Of a stretch of DNA of 64,000 nt, positions 1 to 9,586 are shown piece after piece. Source of the stretch: an uncultured bacterium (GTDB lineage Bacteria > Bacteroidota > Bacteroidia > Bacteroidales > Bacteroidaceae); assembly GCA_905215345.1 (NCBI GenBank), contig CAJMPR010000020.1, positions 11,865 through 75,864 of the forward strand. Reading direction: 5' to 3'. Both the position numbers and the translations under genes were made by a program. The notes below the pieces were generated by a model that worked only from the letters and a program-made list of their open reading frames with translations, made no database searches and had not been told where the DNA came from. Positions within the stretch are counted from its first letter, which is position 1, and every line of letters starts with the position of its first letter.

Positions 1-408
1 AAAAGATAAGATATCAGACATAATCCGCTTGCAACGTACATGGCAAGACGATTGCCGATTTTTGAGACGTAACAAGAAATAATACCCCAACCACAAATAA
101 ATGGGAAAAACTCCAACATTTGAAGCATCTACTTTCTTCCAGAAATTAATCAGCGTCACATCAATATCTCCAAGAATATTATCAGTATCACCATTTATAT
201 AATACTTTTGAACAAGACATTCGAAAGTACATCCCCACTTAGCCATATCAACACTGTCATGAGTCTTGTTAATCAACAACTTTGCTTCTTCCAACATCTT
301 ATAAGCTTCCACTTCTGATTCCTGACAATTGTCATAAAACCGGGACTGACGAAACAATAGAAGAGACTGGCACAATAACTCATCAAAAGTGTATTCTGTA
401 CTTTCCAT
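1..408 (-). CDS. Partial protein of unknown function (3' end outside window)
   Basis: An open frame starts at ATG 408-406 and runs off the left edge, giving 136 residues beginning MESTEYTFDELLCQSLLLF. It has no signal peptide. The visible part is mostly charged and helical-looking, with scattered Cys and one hydrophobic patch near residue 105-115 (YLWLGYYFLLRL). I do not recognise the family. It has its own well-formed promoter at 433-463, so it is probably a separate transcription unit from the RND gene ending at 568, although it lies on the same strand. Whether it belongs functionally to the neighbouring peptide/export locus cannot be judged from this fragment. Confidence 0.6.
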   Translation of the reverse strand, partial: MESTEYTFDELLCQSLLLFRQSRFYDNCQESEVEAYKMLEEAKLLINKTHDSVDMAKWGCTFECLVQKYYINGDTDNILGDIDVTLINFWKKVDASNVGVFPIYLWLGYYFLLRLKNRQSSCHVRCKRIMSDILSF

Positions 409-432
409 ATTCAATCTGCTTGTTTAGGTAGA

Positions 433-463
433 CGAAAGTACGAACTTGAGAAGAGTTAACAAA
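433..463 (-). promoter_or_regulatory. Bacteroides-type promoter for the gene at 1-408
   Basis: On the minus strand a -33 TTTG (463-460) is followed after 19 bases by TACTTTCG (440-433), one base off the Bacteroides -7 consensus TAnnTTTG. Predicted transcription start is near 426, giving an untranslated leader of about 18 bases. This is the best-spaced two-box promoter in the window. Confidence 0.6.
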
Positions 464-567
464 CAATGGACAGTGGACAATATAATTTATCGCATAACAA
501 TTTATATATAAATCAATTACCGCATATCGTTTTTTATTTTCAAATCTCCTATGGTGGACATTTCAAT

Positions 568-3500
568 TTATTTCGGCATTTTTCTTTTCAAACAGAACAC
601 CGGCAAAAAGAAAAAGATGCCAATAACCGACATAATCAATCCACCGATAGTGCCCGCTGCCAATGGAAACCAGAAAGCCTCCTTATCAGCTCCCACCATA
701 AAAGGGATAAAGCCCAGAATAGTTGAAACCACCGTCAGGAAAATAGGAACGACTTTTGCATTCCAGGCTTTGGTATAGGCACAGAGCATGGAGAGCCGGG
801 GAAAACGACGGCGGATACTATTGTATTCATTCAGGATATAAATGCTGGCGTTTACCGTAATGCCACACAACAAGACAAAAGAAGCGAAACCACCCTGGTC
901 AAAGTTCAGCCGGAACCAATAAAAAGTAAGGAATACACCGATATAAGAGACGGGGATCACAAAGATGATAGCCAACGGTTGCTTCAATGAATTGAACAAA
1001 ATGCTCGTTGTAAAAAAGATAATTCCGATAACTACCAACAAAAGCAGGTATTGCTTATTGTCTTTTTTACCCCATGCCCACGAGTTACTGTCCGATTCGG
1101 CAGTATAGCCCATAGGCAGGATTTCATTATATTCTTCAAGATCACGTTCCAATATCTTATTGCCCATCTCGTTCGAACCGATATATTCATATTGCAGGCA
1201 AAGACGATATTGTTGTCTTTCTTTTGCAATGTCCTGCGGCATTTGTCCCTTTTCCATTACAGCCAATTCCGAAAGTTTATAATGTTTGCCATTTTTCATC
1301 CCATAAGGGAAGAATTGCATCGCCCACACATCATATACATGAGACTGACGCGATGAAAGTTTAATTTTTTCCACCCCTTCTTCCGACAATACGGAGCCAA
1401 CCTCCATGTTTCTCCCAAAAACAGGCTGGATAGAGGCAAAGAGTTGCCGTGCATCAATACCTTCCTGCACCATTCTTTCTTTATTCAGGTTGAAGTAAAA
1501 TTCCTGGTAATCATCTTTCCACCATGAAAACTCCGAATTTATAAGTACCTCTTTTATGCGGCGATGTTCCAGTAACTTAGTTTTCAACTTCTCCGCCCAG
1601 TCATAAAGCTCATCATAATTATAACCATACATCCTGATGCGATAGGAACCCGCACTTTCGCGCACATCGTTACTGAAACCCTGATCCTCCAAACCGTATA
1701 CGCTCCAGCTACCACCACCCAACTGCAAAGCCTTATTTATTACATTAGCTTTCAGAGTGTATGGGAAACCGCTATCTTGGTATTCTTTCTTAAAGTAAAT
1801 ATTGATACTGGCACGCCGGGCGCTATATACCGAAGTATGAAACTGCCTGATTTCCTTAAATTCACTCAGATAGGTTTCCATACGCTTCACTAAGGAGTTC
1901 ATCTGTTCAAGGGTACTTCCATTAGGCAGATTAGCGTTAGCAGTGAGCACCACCTCTTCATTACGGGTAAAATAACTACCTTCATATACTTTTTGTACAA
2001 ACAGACGTAACGCACCACCCAAGGCTCTATCGACAACCGGTTTCACAGATTCTTTATAAGTGGAAGAGCCTAAAGTTTTATTATAAAAATCTTCCCACCG
2101 TCCTTCTCCGTCCAGCTTTTCCGGCAACAGAAAAACCGGAAGACCGAAGCCTAATAGCAATAATATACATACAGCCCATCGCCAACGGCAAAGGAAACGG
2201 ATCAGAATAGCGTAAAAACGCGTAAAATGAACGGTCACCCGACAAAAATTTCTCCGTCTGATGAAACGCATCAAACCTTTACGGGGTTTTCTTACTCGGG
2301 CAGTTTTAACCGACAACATGCCTGTCTTATCAATCATAGCCGGAACAAAGAAAAGTGCCACCAGTAATGATATGCCAAGATTGATAATCATCACCGCGGC
2401 AAAATCCTGCAGATTTAAACGTATCTTCTCATCCAGAAAGAAAATAATAACCAATGCCCCAACCGTGGTCAGTGTTGCCGCCAGCACCGACATAAAAGCT
2501 TTCAGGTTACGACGGTGCATGATATGATCGGTCATGATGATGGTACTGTCTATCACCAGATTCAGTGAAACCGTAATACCCGCCAACGAATAGAGTTGCA
2601 TTTCCAGACCGAAAAGATAATAAAAGATGAACGCCACGGCTATATTAACAGCCAGACTAGTTACAATCAGCAGCATGTACTTCAGCCTACGGGTAATCAA
2701 CCAGACAAATACCAAAAGGATAAGTACCGTCAATCCGGTACGGAAATAGATCTTGTCCAACTCCTCCCGGATATACTCGGTGGCATCATAACTGACATGT
2801 ATCTCATAACCCGCCGGAATTATCTTCCTTATAGCCTCCATTTCAGCCATAACGGCACGGCTGAGTTGTAACTGGTTGGCTGCTTCTTCCGCCGTAACCG
2901 ACAGATAAATAGAATTCAACCCATTAATGCGATAATAACTTTGCGGTTCTTCTTCCATCCGGGTCACCTTCACCAGTTCATCCAGACGAAGCATTTTTCC
3001 ACCGGCATTTGTCACCGTGATAGCAGACGGATCAAAAACATCAGTACCCGTTTCCGGTACCAGAGCCAGACGTATCCATTGTTCACCACCTTTACCGATA
3101 TCTATATTGTGCGTTCCCAGGAATTCCTTCCGGTAATATTGTCTCACCGCATTATGGATATCCGACAGACTTACCCCCAACAAACGTAATCGTTCGCTAT
3201 CGTACTCCAACCGCCACTCCATAGGGGTCGCCCCGCTCAATTCTATTTTATACACACCCGCCAAACGTGCCAATTGCGGTTTGATATGTTCTTCGGCATA
3301 TTGTTGTATCAGAATGGGAGTTGACGGAGCATTCAATGTAAAGGACATGAAAGGGCGGAGCGCATCATTATCGGACGTTTTCATCCAGATGGTCGGATAA
3401 CTAACACCTTCGGGGAGTTGCGGCCACGTTTGTCTGATTATGGTGGAGGCTTCAAAACGTACCGCATCTACATCCGCATGTTTATCTAACTCCACAGTGA

Positions 3501-3756
3501 TACTTCCCGAACCGTTACTTGAAGTTGAGTTCAAATTCTTCACTCCGCGTATGCGTGCCAGCATGGATTCCAGTTTACTGGTTACCTCCATCTCGACAAC
3601 CCGCGAGGAAGCACCAGGCATACTGAATCCTACCGTGAATCCCGGCAGGTTGCGGGACGGATTCAACTTGACAGGAAGAAGCGGCGTCAATGCCATTCCT
3701 ACCAAAGCCAAGCAGACGAAAGTCACGATAACGGTAAAAGAAGAAGCTTTATTCAT
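568..3756 (-). CDS. RND-family efflux permease (second permease of the locus)
   Basis: This is an inner-membrane proton-driven transporter of the AcrB/CusA superfamily, 1062 residues from the chosen start (MNKASSFTVIV). Visible hallmarks are the N-terminal TM helix, a TM4 segment with the single conserved Asp (NLVIDSTIIMTDHI), paired pore/porter regions and a second six-helix block ending near the C-terminus. The start at 3756 overlaps the stop of the TolC-like gene by 8 bases, which suggests translational coupling. A start at 3798 is open but would overlap much further and add 14 non-family residues. It is the last gene of the operon and the second RND permease after 5340-8441, so a heteromeric pump of the MdtB/MdtC kind is possible. 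The substrate is unknown; context suggests the NVEALA peptides or a related product. Confidence 0.9.
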   Translation of the reverse strand: MNKASSFTVIVTFVCLALVGMALTPLLPVKLNPSRNLPGFTVGFSMPGASSRVVEMEVTSKLESMLARIRGVKNLNSTSSNGSGSITVELDKHADVDAVRFEASTIIRQTWPQLPEGVSYPTIWMKTSDNDALRPFMSFTLNAPSTPILIQQYAEEHIKPQLARLAGVYKIELSGATPMEWRLEYDSERLRLLGVSLSDIHNAVRQYYRKEFLGTHNIDIGKGGEQWIRLALVPETGTDVFDPSAITVTNAGGKMLRLDELVKVTRMEEEPQSYYRINGLNSIYLSVTAEEAANQLQLSRAVMAEMEAIRKIIPAGYEIHVSYDATEYIREELDKIYFRTGLTVLILLVFVWLITRRLKYMLLIVTSLAVNIAVAFIFYYLFGLEMQLYSLAGITVSLNLVIDSTIIMTDHIMHRRNLKAFMSVLAATLTTVGALVIIFFLDEKIRLNLQDFAAVMIINLGISLLVALFFVPAMIDKTGMLSVKTARVRKPRKGLMRFIRRRNFCRVTVHFTRFYAILIRFLCRWRWAVCILLLLGFGLPVFLLPEKLDGEGRWEDFYNKTLGSSTYKESVKPVVDRALGGALRLFVQKVYEGSYFTRNEEVVLTANANLPNGSTLEQMNSLVKRMETYLSEFKEIRQFHTSVYSARRASINIYFKKEYQDSGFPYTLKANVINKALQLGGGSWSVYGLEDQGFSNDVRESAGSYRIRMYGYNYDELYDWAEKLKTKLLEHRRIKEVLINSEFSWWKDDYQEFYFNLNKERMVQEGIDARQLFASIQPVFGRNMEVGSVLSEEGVEKIKLSSRQSHVYDVWAMQFFPYGMKNGKHYKLSELAVMEKGQMPQDIAKERQQYRLCLQYEYIGSNEMGNKILERDLEEYNEILPMGYTAESDSNSWAWGKKDNKQYLLLLVVIGIIFFTTSILFNSLKQPLAIIFVIPVSYIGVFLTFYWFRLNFDQGGFASFVLLCGITVNASIYILNEYNSIRRRFPRLSMLCAYTKAWNAKVVPIFLTVVSTILGFIPFMVGADKEAFWFPLAAGTIGGLIMSVIGIFFFLPVFCLKRKMPK

Positions 3757-5281
3757 AATCAAACTTTTCGGACAGAGAGAATCCCGAAGCAAAATCATGC
3801 AACGTCAGTTTACGTATCTTATAATAATTCAACCAATAATTCTTTAAAGCCAAGATATAGTTCCGTTGCGCTTCCTGCTGACGGTTTAGAGAAAGCGTCA
3901 AGCTGTTGATATCCGCCTTGCCGATAATGAAACGCTGCCGGGTTTCGTTGTATGCCAGGATAGAAAGGTCAAGCGCTTCCTCTGCGCTGGCTACCAAGTC
4001 CTGTTGGACATTAAAGTCGGACACAGTCATTATAACCTCTTCTTCTATACTGATTTCGTTCTGGCGTGAAGAAGTCTTTACGATATTAAGGTTGTTCTTC
4101 GCCATATTATACTTACCTTTTCTAACTCCCCAGTCTACCAGCGGAATCGAAACACTCACCGAAACCATCTCCTGCTGCATGGGATTCTGATAGGCCTGTC
4201 CCAACCTCTCCGCCACCTGGTTGAACCCGACACTGGCATTGATGCTGGCATTGAAGCGAGATTCTTTCTTCGTCTTATCTACACGCTGTTCCGCTTCCAG
4301 AACATTCTGGCGCAATCCCAGAAAGTCTGGGTTATTGGTTTGGGCGGCCATCAGCGCCTCATCCACCGGAATAGTCAATGATTGGGGACGGCCTGGAAGA
4401 CTGACCTTTATCTCGGTATTCTTCTCCAGATTCAGGAAAGAAGCCAGTGAAAACATGGCACGCTTCAATGAACTTGTAGCATTCTGCAATGTGTTACGGG
4501 CATTGACTACATCGAGTTTCAAGGTCAACAAATCGGCACGGCTGATGGAAGCTATCTTCAGGCGCTGCATACCGATGCGGTAAAGCGTATCAGTGGAAGC
4601 CGCATTTTCTTTAGCAAGGTCATACTCCGCCTGTGCCATGACAAGCGCGAAGAAATGGGTCGTAGCTTGCTCGGAAACCTGCTCGGCATTATAGATATAT
4701 TCCTTTTTTACCTTTTCATATTTCAAAGGCTCTATCTTGCGCTCCCAGCGGAAAGCATTATACCCGATCAAACTTTGCGAATAGCCCAGTCGTACGGGGA
4801 CACTGGTGAACTGCGTATAGGGATTACTACCGAAACTTCTCATGAAACCCAGTTCCGTATCTAAATAAAAAGTACCACCCGTCAAGTCAAAATTCTGTCG
4901 GATGGCAAGATTACCATAAGCATAAAATGATTGCTGGCTACGATAGATATCCAGATCCTGTTCGGAATCATAACGTTTGGTTATGTCCCGGTTGTACTGG
5001 GCGGGAGTCATATTCAGGGTCAGACTCGGCAGACGGTTCGCTTTAAAAGTGCGATACTCCCAATAGCCGGACAGATACATATTCTTCGTGCGGAAAGCTT
5101 CCAGTGAACTGTCATTCGCCATTGCAATGGTCTGTTGCAAGTCCAGAGTAATCTGTTGTTGAGCAGACACAGAGACGGAACCGAAAAACAAGCATAACAA
5201 TAAAGCCTCACCCCTGTTCCCTCTCCCAAAGAAAGGGGAATAGAAAGTTACTCTTCTTACTATCTTCTTTATAAAATTCAT
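3749..5281 (-). CDS. TolC-family outer-membrane efflux protein
   Basis: This is an outer-membrane channel that would complete a tripartite pump with the adaptor at 8479-9582 and the RND permeases on either side. From ATG 5281 it is about 510 residues; an alternative ATG at 5299 adds six. After the signal peptide (ending near SVSVSAQQQ) come two OEP-type halves with the usual long helical stretches (LLTLKLDVVNARNTLQN; LDLSILAYNETRQRFIIGKAD). The N-region of the signal peptide is unusual: the stretch TFYSPFFGRGNRGEA is encoded by an intergenic-type repeat (5206-5240) that seems to have been captured in frame. The stop codon overlaps the start of the next RND gene (ATGAATAA). Confidence 0.9.
   Translation of the reverse strand: MNFIKKIVRRVTFYSPFFGRGNRGEALLLCLFFGSVSVSAQQQITLDLQQTIAMANDSSLEAFRTKNMYLSGYWEYRTFKANRLPSLTLNMTPAQYNRDITKRYDSEQDLDIYRSQQSFYAYGNLAIRQNFDLTGGTFYLDTELGFMRSFGSNPYTQFTSVPVRLGYSQSLIGYNAFRWERKIEPLKYEKVKKEYIYNAEQVSEQATTHFFALVMAQAEYDLAKENAASTDTLYRIGMQRLKIASISRADLLTLKLDVVNARNTLQNATSSLKRAMFSLASFLNLEKNTEIKVSLPGRPQSLTIPVDEALMAAQTNNPDFLGLRQNVLEAEQRVDKTKKESRFNASINASVGFNQVAERLGQAYQNPMQQEMVSVSVSIPLVDWGVRKGKYNMAKNNLNIVKTSSRQNEISIEEEVIMTVSDFNVQQDLVASAEEALDLSILAYNETRQRFIIGKADINSLTLSLNRQQEAQRNYILALKNYWLNYYKIRKLTLHDFASGFSLSEKFDYE
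5206..5240 (-). repeat. REP-like pyrimidine-rich repeat inside the tolC signal-peptide coding region
   Basis: The plus strand shows CCTCACCCCTGTTCCCTCTC followed by CCAAAGAAAGGGGAA. It resembles the imperfect palindrome at 43452-43526 (shared TCCCTC and AAAGGGGAA), which also runs into a coding end. It encodes low-complexity residues (SPFFGRGNRGEA) lying upstream of the hydrophobic core of the signal peptide. Confidence 0.5.
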
Positions 5282-5339
5282 TGTATAATAGTGTATCATT
5301 AATTATTCAACTTTCATATATCCACAATTCATCAATCTA

Positions 5340-8300
5340 TCAACTCCTTCTTTTTTTCTTGAGAGAGGCGCCGGAGTGAGGTTCTCTATAAATAAACCAA
5401 TATATCAACGGGATAATAAAAAGACTGACCAATGTTCCCACAAACATAGCTCCTATCATGGCAATAGACAATGGTTTCTGCAACTCCGACCCCATATCGA
5501 AAGAAAACAATAAAGGCACCATAGCAAATATGGTAGTCAGCGAAGTCATGATAATAGGACGAAGCCTTCTACGCCCCGCTTCATGGATAGCTTCCAACAA
5601 TGGCATACCCGTTTTTCTCAACTCGTTGATGGCATCCAGTTTCAAGATGGAGTCATTAATAATGATACCGCAAGTCACTATCAGTCCGATGGCTGACATC
5701 AGATTCAGTGTATGCCCGCACACCCATAGCAGCAACAGGGCGAATGCCACGTCTATAGGAATTTCAAGCAGTACGACCAAAGGCTGTACAAAGCTCTCGA
5801 ACTGGGCAGCGAGAATAAAGTACATCAACAAGATGGAAATAAAGAGAATCACCACCAATTCATCCAGCATCTGCCGGTTAGAAAAGAAACTACCGGAAAA
5901 AGCCGTTTCCCAGTCCCCGGTATCCTCAGTCACCAGCTTTACTTCTTTCATCAATGATTCAGCGTCATCCGTCTCATAAAAACAAAAAGGAATGTACTCC
6001 CCGTTACGCCCTGCGGTAATTGTTTTCAAATCTTCAGCGGGGGTGACTTTCACCAAATCACGAAGCGGGATATATTCAACAATTCCCTTACCGTCAGGGC
6101 GGGTCTGTATCAATGTTTGCCGCAACACATCATTTACCGTACGTTCCTCTCCCGCGATACTGATGGGTAAATATTGCTGGTAAGAATGGAGCATAGCCAC
6201 ACTGTTCTCTTTAAAAGCCGTTTTCAGAATCCGGTACAAATCATCATAAGAGACATTATATAACAGTAACTTTTCATTCAGCACGCTTATATTCAATTGG
6301 TTCTCAAAGGCAACACCGGTAGGAACAGCCCCCGTCAACTGGGTAATGCGACTCTCCAAGTCCCGCAATTCATCCGCAACAGGCGCTTTTTCTTTGTTAC
6401 GGGCATAAAGCTCTGCTACGATGTCCGCCTCTCCGGTTACGAACAACTTTTCAAACACTGTTTCAGGTGGAGAAAAGGAGACGACCGCCAAAGGATATTC
6501 CACTTTCAGGCGTTGATACACTTTTTGCTGCAAAGTTTCTATTTCACGGGAACTACCTGTTTTGAAATATAGTTCAGCTTCCGAAGAAGAGAGGGACCGC
6601 TCACGGTTCAGCAGATAGTCTTGTTGCCCCACCGCCGCTGTCTGTTCAATCGTTTCCTGCTCAAAATCACCGAACAAGGCATCCACCCGTCGGCGGTTTT
6701 CATCCACATGGATGTTCTCGTTCCATTCTATACGGGCAATGAGTTCATTCTGGTCTATATCCGGCATGCGTTCCTTGCCGATGAAATAAAAGAAGAATAC
6801 GCAAAGTGGGACAGAGAGGATACAGAAAACAACACTCACGGTCTTATGGGCAAACACCCAGTCCACACCCGCATCATAAAAGCGGTCCAAAGTATGTTCT
6901 TTCAGAGGATTGTTGATGCGCATACGGGAAAACCAAGAACGGCTGCGTAAACCCGTGCGGTAGACCAGCATATAGAGTACCGGCAACAGCATGATGCCCG
7001 TAAAATATGAAACCATCAATCCCACCGTCACGGAAAATGCCTGGTCATAGAAAAGGGCGCCGGCAATGCCGCTCATGAAAATCAAAGGAACAAACACGGC
7101 TATGGTAGTTAAAGAGGAACTGAGCATAGGAGTTATTACCTCGCTCGTACCCGTTACACAAGCACGTTTGAGAGAGTACCCCCGTTCACGGTACTGGGAG
7201 ATATTCTCCGTCACGATAATACTGCTGTCAATCATCATACCCAGCGCCAGAATCAGCCCGGACAAGGAAATGATGTTAAGTGACATCTTGAACAGATAAA
7301 AAAACAGGAAACAGATGACGATGGAAACCGTCATGCTGAGTCCGATAATAAACGGCGACTTGACATCGCCCAGAAAAAGAACCGCGACAATACAGATAAA
7401 GAGAAAACCCAACGAGAGATTCTGCTGCAGGTTTGAGATTGTATAATCCAATAATTCGGTTTGGTTACGGCTGATACTGAATTCAATATCCGGATATACA
7501 TTCCTGAAATAATTCATGGTGCCGGTAATGGCCTGTTTCATATCGTCCATATTCTCGTCCGCCTGTTTGATGACCGCAAGGGTCACGGCACGCTTGCCGT
7601 TACTCATGGATACGCCTGTCTCTTTAGCGGGGACAACTGCTATCCGGCAGAAGTCACCCAAGCGGACAATCCGCTCTCCTTTACGCAAAAGAATGTTCTT
7701 CACATCCTCCTCGGTACGCAGCAAAGTGGAAAATTTGATATTATATTCATAATAACCGTCACGCACTGTCATACTTCCAGGTTCCACATTGTTACCTGCC
7801 AACACGTTTTCGATATCCGACAGCGACAACCCCAGCACGGCCAGTTTATCCGGATCGGGTACAATCTGTAACTGCTGTTCCACTATTCCGGTAACGTCCA
7901 CCATCGCCACCTCGGTCAATTGTTCGATACGGCGCTTGATGACGTTTTCCGCAAAACTGCACAATTCAAGAAAGGCACGGTCATCCCCATGGCCATATGC
8001 ACTGTCGTTCTTCAACGTCAGATTCAGATAAAATACCGGAATATCCGTAGCACTCGCCTTAACCACTTTGGGGCGTTCGGTATCCTTGGGAAGATAATTC
8101 ATCGCGGCATCAATTTTTTCATTCACCTCGATAAAGGCAAGGTCGGTATTTGTGCCGAAATCAAATTTCAAACGGATAATACCCGATCCGTCACGGGTCT
8201 GGCTATCCATATCTTTCAACTTTCCCACCTGGATAAGTTGTTGCCGCAAGGGCTTCACCACCGTATTCTCCAGTTCCCGTGCCGAAGTATTGGGTACGGC

Positions 8301-8441
8301 TACCTGAACGGTAATCTCAGGAATGGCAATATCGGGCAACAAAGAGACAGGCAGAGTAAAATAAGTCACCATCCCCACGATGAAGCATGCCGTAAATGCC
8401 ATCAGCACAGCTATAGGCCGTCGTATAAGGAAATCAATCAT
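5340..8441 (-). CDS. RND-family efflux permease (first permease of the locus)
   Basis: A 1033-residue inner-membrane permease of the AcrB type, starting MIDFLIRRPIAVLMAF, the classic RND N-terminus. TM4 carries the conserved Asp (LGMMIDSSIIVTENI), and the C-terminal half has the matching TM10-TM12 block (GIIINDSILKLDAIN). Two large periplasmic loops follow TM1 and TM7, as expected. It lies 37 bases downstream of the membrane-fusion lipoprotein gene and just upstream of the TolC-like gene, the normal adaptor-pump-channel order. The gap upstream is made of short degenerate repeats. The family is certain from sequence; the substrate is not. Context puts it in a peptide maturation/export locus rather than a free-standing multidrug pump, but drug efflux cannot be excluded. 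Confidence 0.93.
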   Translation of the reverse strand: MIDFLIRRPIAVLMAFTACFIVGMVTYFTLPVSLLPDIAIPEITVQVAVPNTSARELENTVVKPLRQQLIQVGKLKDMDSQTRDGSGIIRLKFDFGTNTDLAFIEVNEKIDAAMNYLPKDTERPKVVKASATDIPVFYLNLTLKNDSAYGHGDDRAFLELCSFAENVIKRRIEQLTEVAMVDVTGIVEQQLQIVPDPDKLAVLGLSLSDIENVLAGNNVEPGSMTVRDGYYEYNIKFSTLLRTEEDVKNILLRKGERIVRLGDFCRIAVVPAKETGVSMSNGKRAVTLAVIKQADENMDDMKQAITGTMNYFRNVYPDIEFSISRNQTELLDYTISNLQQNLSLGFLFICIVAVLFLGDVKSPFIIGLSMTVSIVICFLFFYLFKMSLNIISLSGLILALGMMIDSSIIVTENISQYRERGYSLKRACVTGTSEVITPMLSSSLTTIAVFVPLIFMSGIAGALFYDQAFSVTVGLMVSYFTGIMLLPVLYMLVYRTGLRSRSWFSRMRINNPLKEHTLDRFYDAGVDWVFAHKTVSVVFCILSVPLCVFFFYFIGKERMPDIDQNELIARIEWNENIHVDENRRRVDALFGDFEQETIEQTAAVGQQDYLLNRERSLSSSEAELYFKTGSSREIETLQQKVYQRLKVEYPLAVVSFSPPETVFEKLFVTGEADIVAELYARNKEKAPVADELRDLESRITQLTGAVPTGVAFENQLNISVLNEKLLLYNVSYDDLYRILKTAFKENSVAMLHSYQQYLPISIAGEERTVNDVLRQTLIQTRPDGKGIVEYIPLRDLVKVTPAEDLKTITAGRNGEYIPFCFYETDDAESLMKEVKLVTEDTGDWETAFSGSFFSNRQMLDELVVILFISILLMYFILAAQFESFVQPLVVLLEIPIDVAFALLLLWVCGHTLNLMSAIGLIVTCGIIINDSILKLDAINELRKTGMPLLEAIHEAGRRRLRPIIMTSLTTIFAMVPLLFSFDMGSELQKPLSIAMIGAMFVGTLVSLFIIPLIYWFIYREPHSGASLKKKRRS

Positions 8442-8478
8442 AAGTTATCAATTACAAGTTATCACACTACCGCCTTCA

Positions 8479-9582
8479 TCACCTTATCACTTTATCACCT
8501 TTATCAACCACCTTAACCGGAGCCTCATGCGCCAGATTCACGTTCCCCGTCACGATAACCGTGTCGCCTTCCGCAATCTCGTCGGTTTGAGATGCCCCCA
8601 CCAATGTATATTCCTCTGCATTCTCCAATCCCGTTTGGACATAGTTCCACTTGGCCTGCCCATTCTTCAAGGTAAAAACTACTTGTCTGCCCGAACGCAA
8701 CACAACGGCACTCTTGGGGATAACGAACTGTTTGTCCAGCGAACGGAACACATTTACACGTACGTTCATACCACTGAACAGTTTACCCTTGCCGTTGACC
8801 GACGCTTTGACCTTCACCATCCCCTTCTCGTCCACCAGCGGATTGATTTGTGTAATGACTCCTTCATAACGGGAAGTAGCATCCGAATAAGGGCTGATAA
8901 ACACACGGTCACCCGACTTTATCAAAGACAGTTCGCTTTCAAGCACAGTGAAATCAACCTCCATGCCATTTGTGCCCACAACAGTGCAGAATACCTCCGA
9001 AGTATTGGCGGCATTAAAAGGCTTGGAAAAAAGATTGGCAATTACTCCATCGAAAGGTGCCGTCAACGCAGCATGTTCTTCTTCATATTTGGCAAGTTCA
9101 TACTGGGAAAGGCTCTGGTCATATCCGCTTTTCACACGGGCCAGCTTCATGATGTCGGCAGGTACCTTGGAAGAATCGTCCACCGAATAACCCTGACCTA
9201 TCAACACGTCCTGCAATTCGAGTTTGGACTTCTCGAGGGCGTCTTTGGACTGCGAAGTACGGTTGGATAACCGGAATTTATCGAGTTCCGCCAATTTCTG
9301 TCCCTTGCGAACCATCTCACCATTCTTTACATAGATACAGGCTATTACACCAGATGTCTCAAAGTTTAAATCAGCCTGCCCACCGGCAACAACTTTGCCG
9401 TTACTTACCAACTCGTGATTAAATGTCCGTCGTTTCAGAACCTGCACCGTCACCTCATTATCGGTAGTGGGTAAAACGGTGGCCACACCTTCCTCATTCT
9501 CTTCCTCTTTCTTATTGCCGGAACAAGAAACCAACAATGCAAATACCAGGCATAACAGGTATCGGTAATTTTGTGTCTTCAT
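8479..9582 (-). CDS. RND periplasmic adaptor (membrane-fusion) lipoprotein
   Basis: A 367-residue HlyD/AcrA-type adaptor linking the RND permease to the TolC-like channel. The signal peptide ends in a lipobox with Cys20 (ALLVSC), so it should be lipid-anchored. The split lipoyl/barrel-sandwich halves flank a short helical hairpin (near KDALEKSKLELQDVLIGQG and YELAKYEEEHAALTAPFDGVI), followed by the beta-barrel and membrane-proximal domains. The last ten codons (VVDKGDKVIR) come from the tandem TTATCAC/TTATCA repeat that fills the gap to the next gene, so the C-terminus may have been extended by a repeat. Only 4 bases separate it from the upstream O-antigen-ligase-like gene, which ties export to that gene. 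Confidence 0.9.
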   Translation of the reverse strand: MKTQNYRYLLCLVFALLVSCSGNKKEEENEEGVATVLPTTDNEVTVQVLKRRTFNHELVSNGKVVAGGQADLNFETSGVIACIYVKNGEMVRKGQKLAELDKFRLSNRTSQSKDALEKSKLELQDVLIGQGYSVDDSSKVPADIMKLARVKSGYDQSLSQYELAKYEEEHAALTAPFDGVIANLFSKPFNAANTSEVFCTVVGTNGMEVDFTVLESELSLIKSGDRVFISPYSDATSRYEGVITQINPLVDEKGMVKVKASVNGKGKLFSGMNVRVNVFRSLDKQFVIPKSAVVLRSGRQVVFTLKNGQAKWNYVQTGLENAEEYTLVGASQTDEIAEGDTVIVTGNVNLAHEAPVKVVDKGDKVIR

Positions 9583-9586
9583 ATCA

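Noticed and set aside
409..567. Terminator for the long minus-strand operon
   Set aside because: No stem followed by a U-tract was found on the minus strand between 568 and 409, so the operon end is undefined.
3757..3798. Longer start for the second RND permease
   Set aside because: Adds non-family residues and a 50-base overlap with tolC; ATG 3756 gives a standard coupled overlap.
8380..9270. 296-residue plus-strand open frame
   Set aside because: It lies antisense to the adaptor lipoprotein, which has a lipobox and family domains; the plus-strand product is low-complexity and matches nothing.
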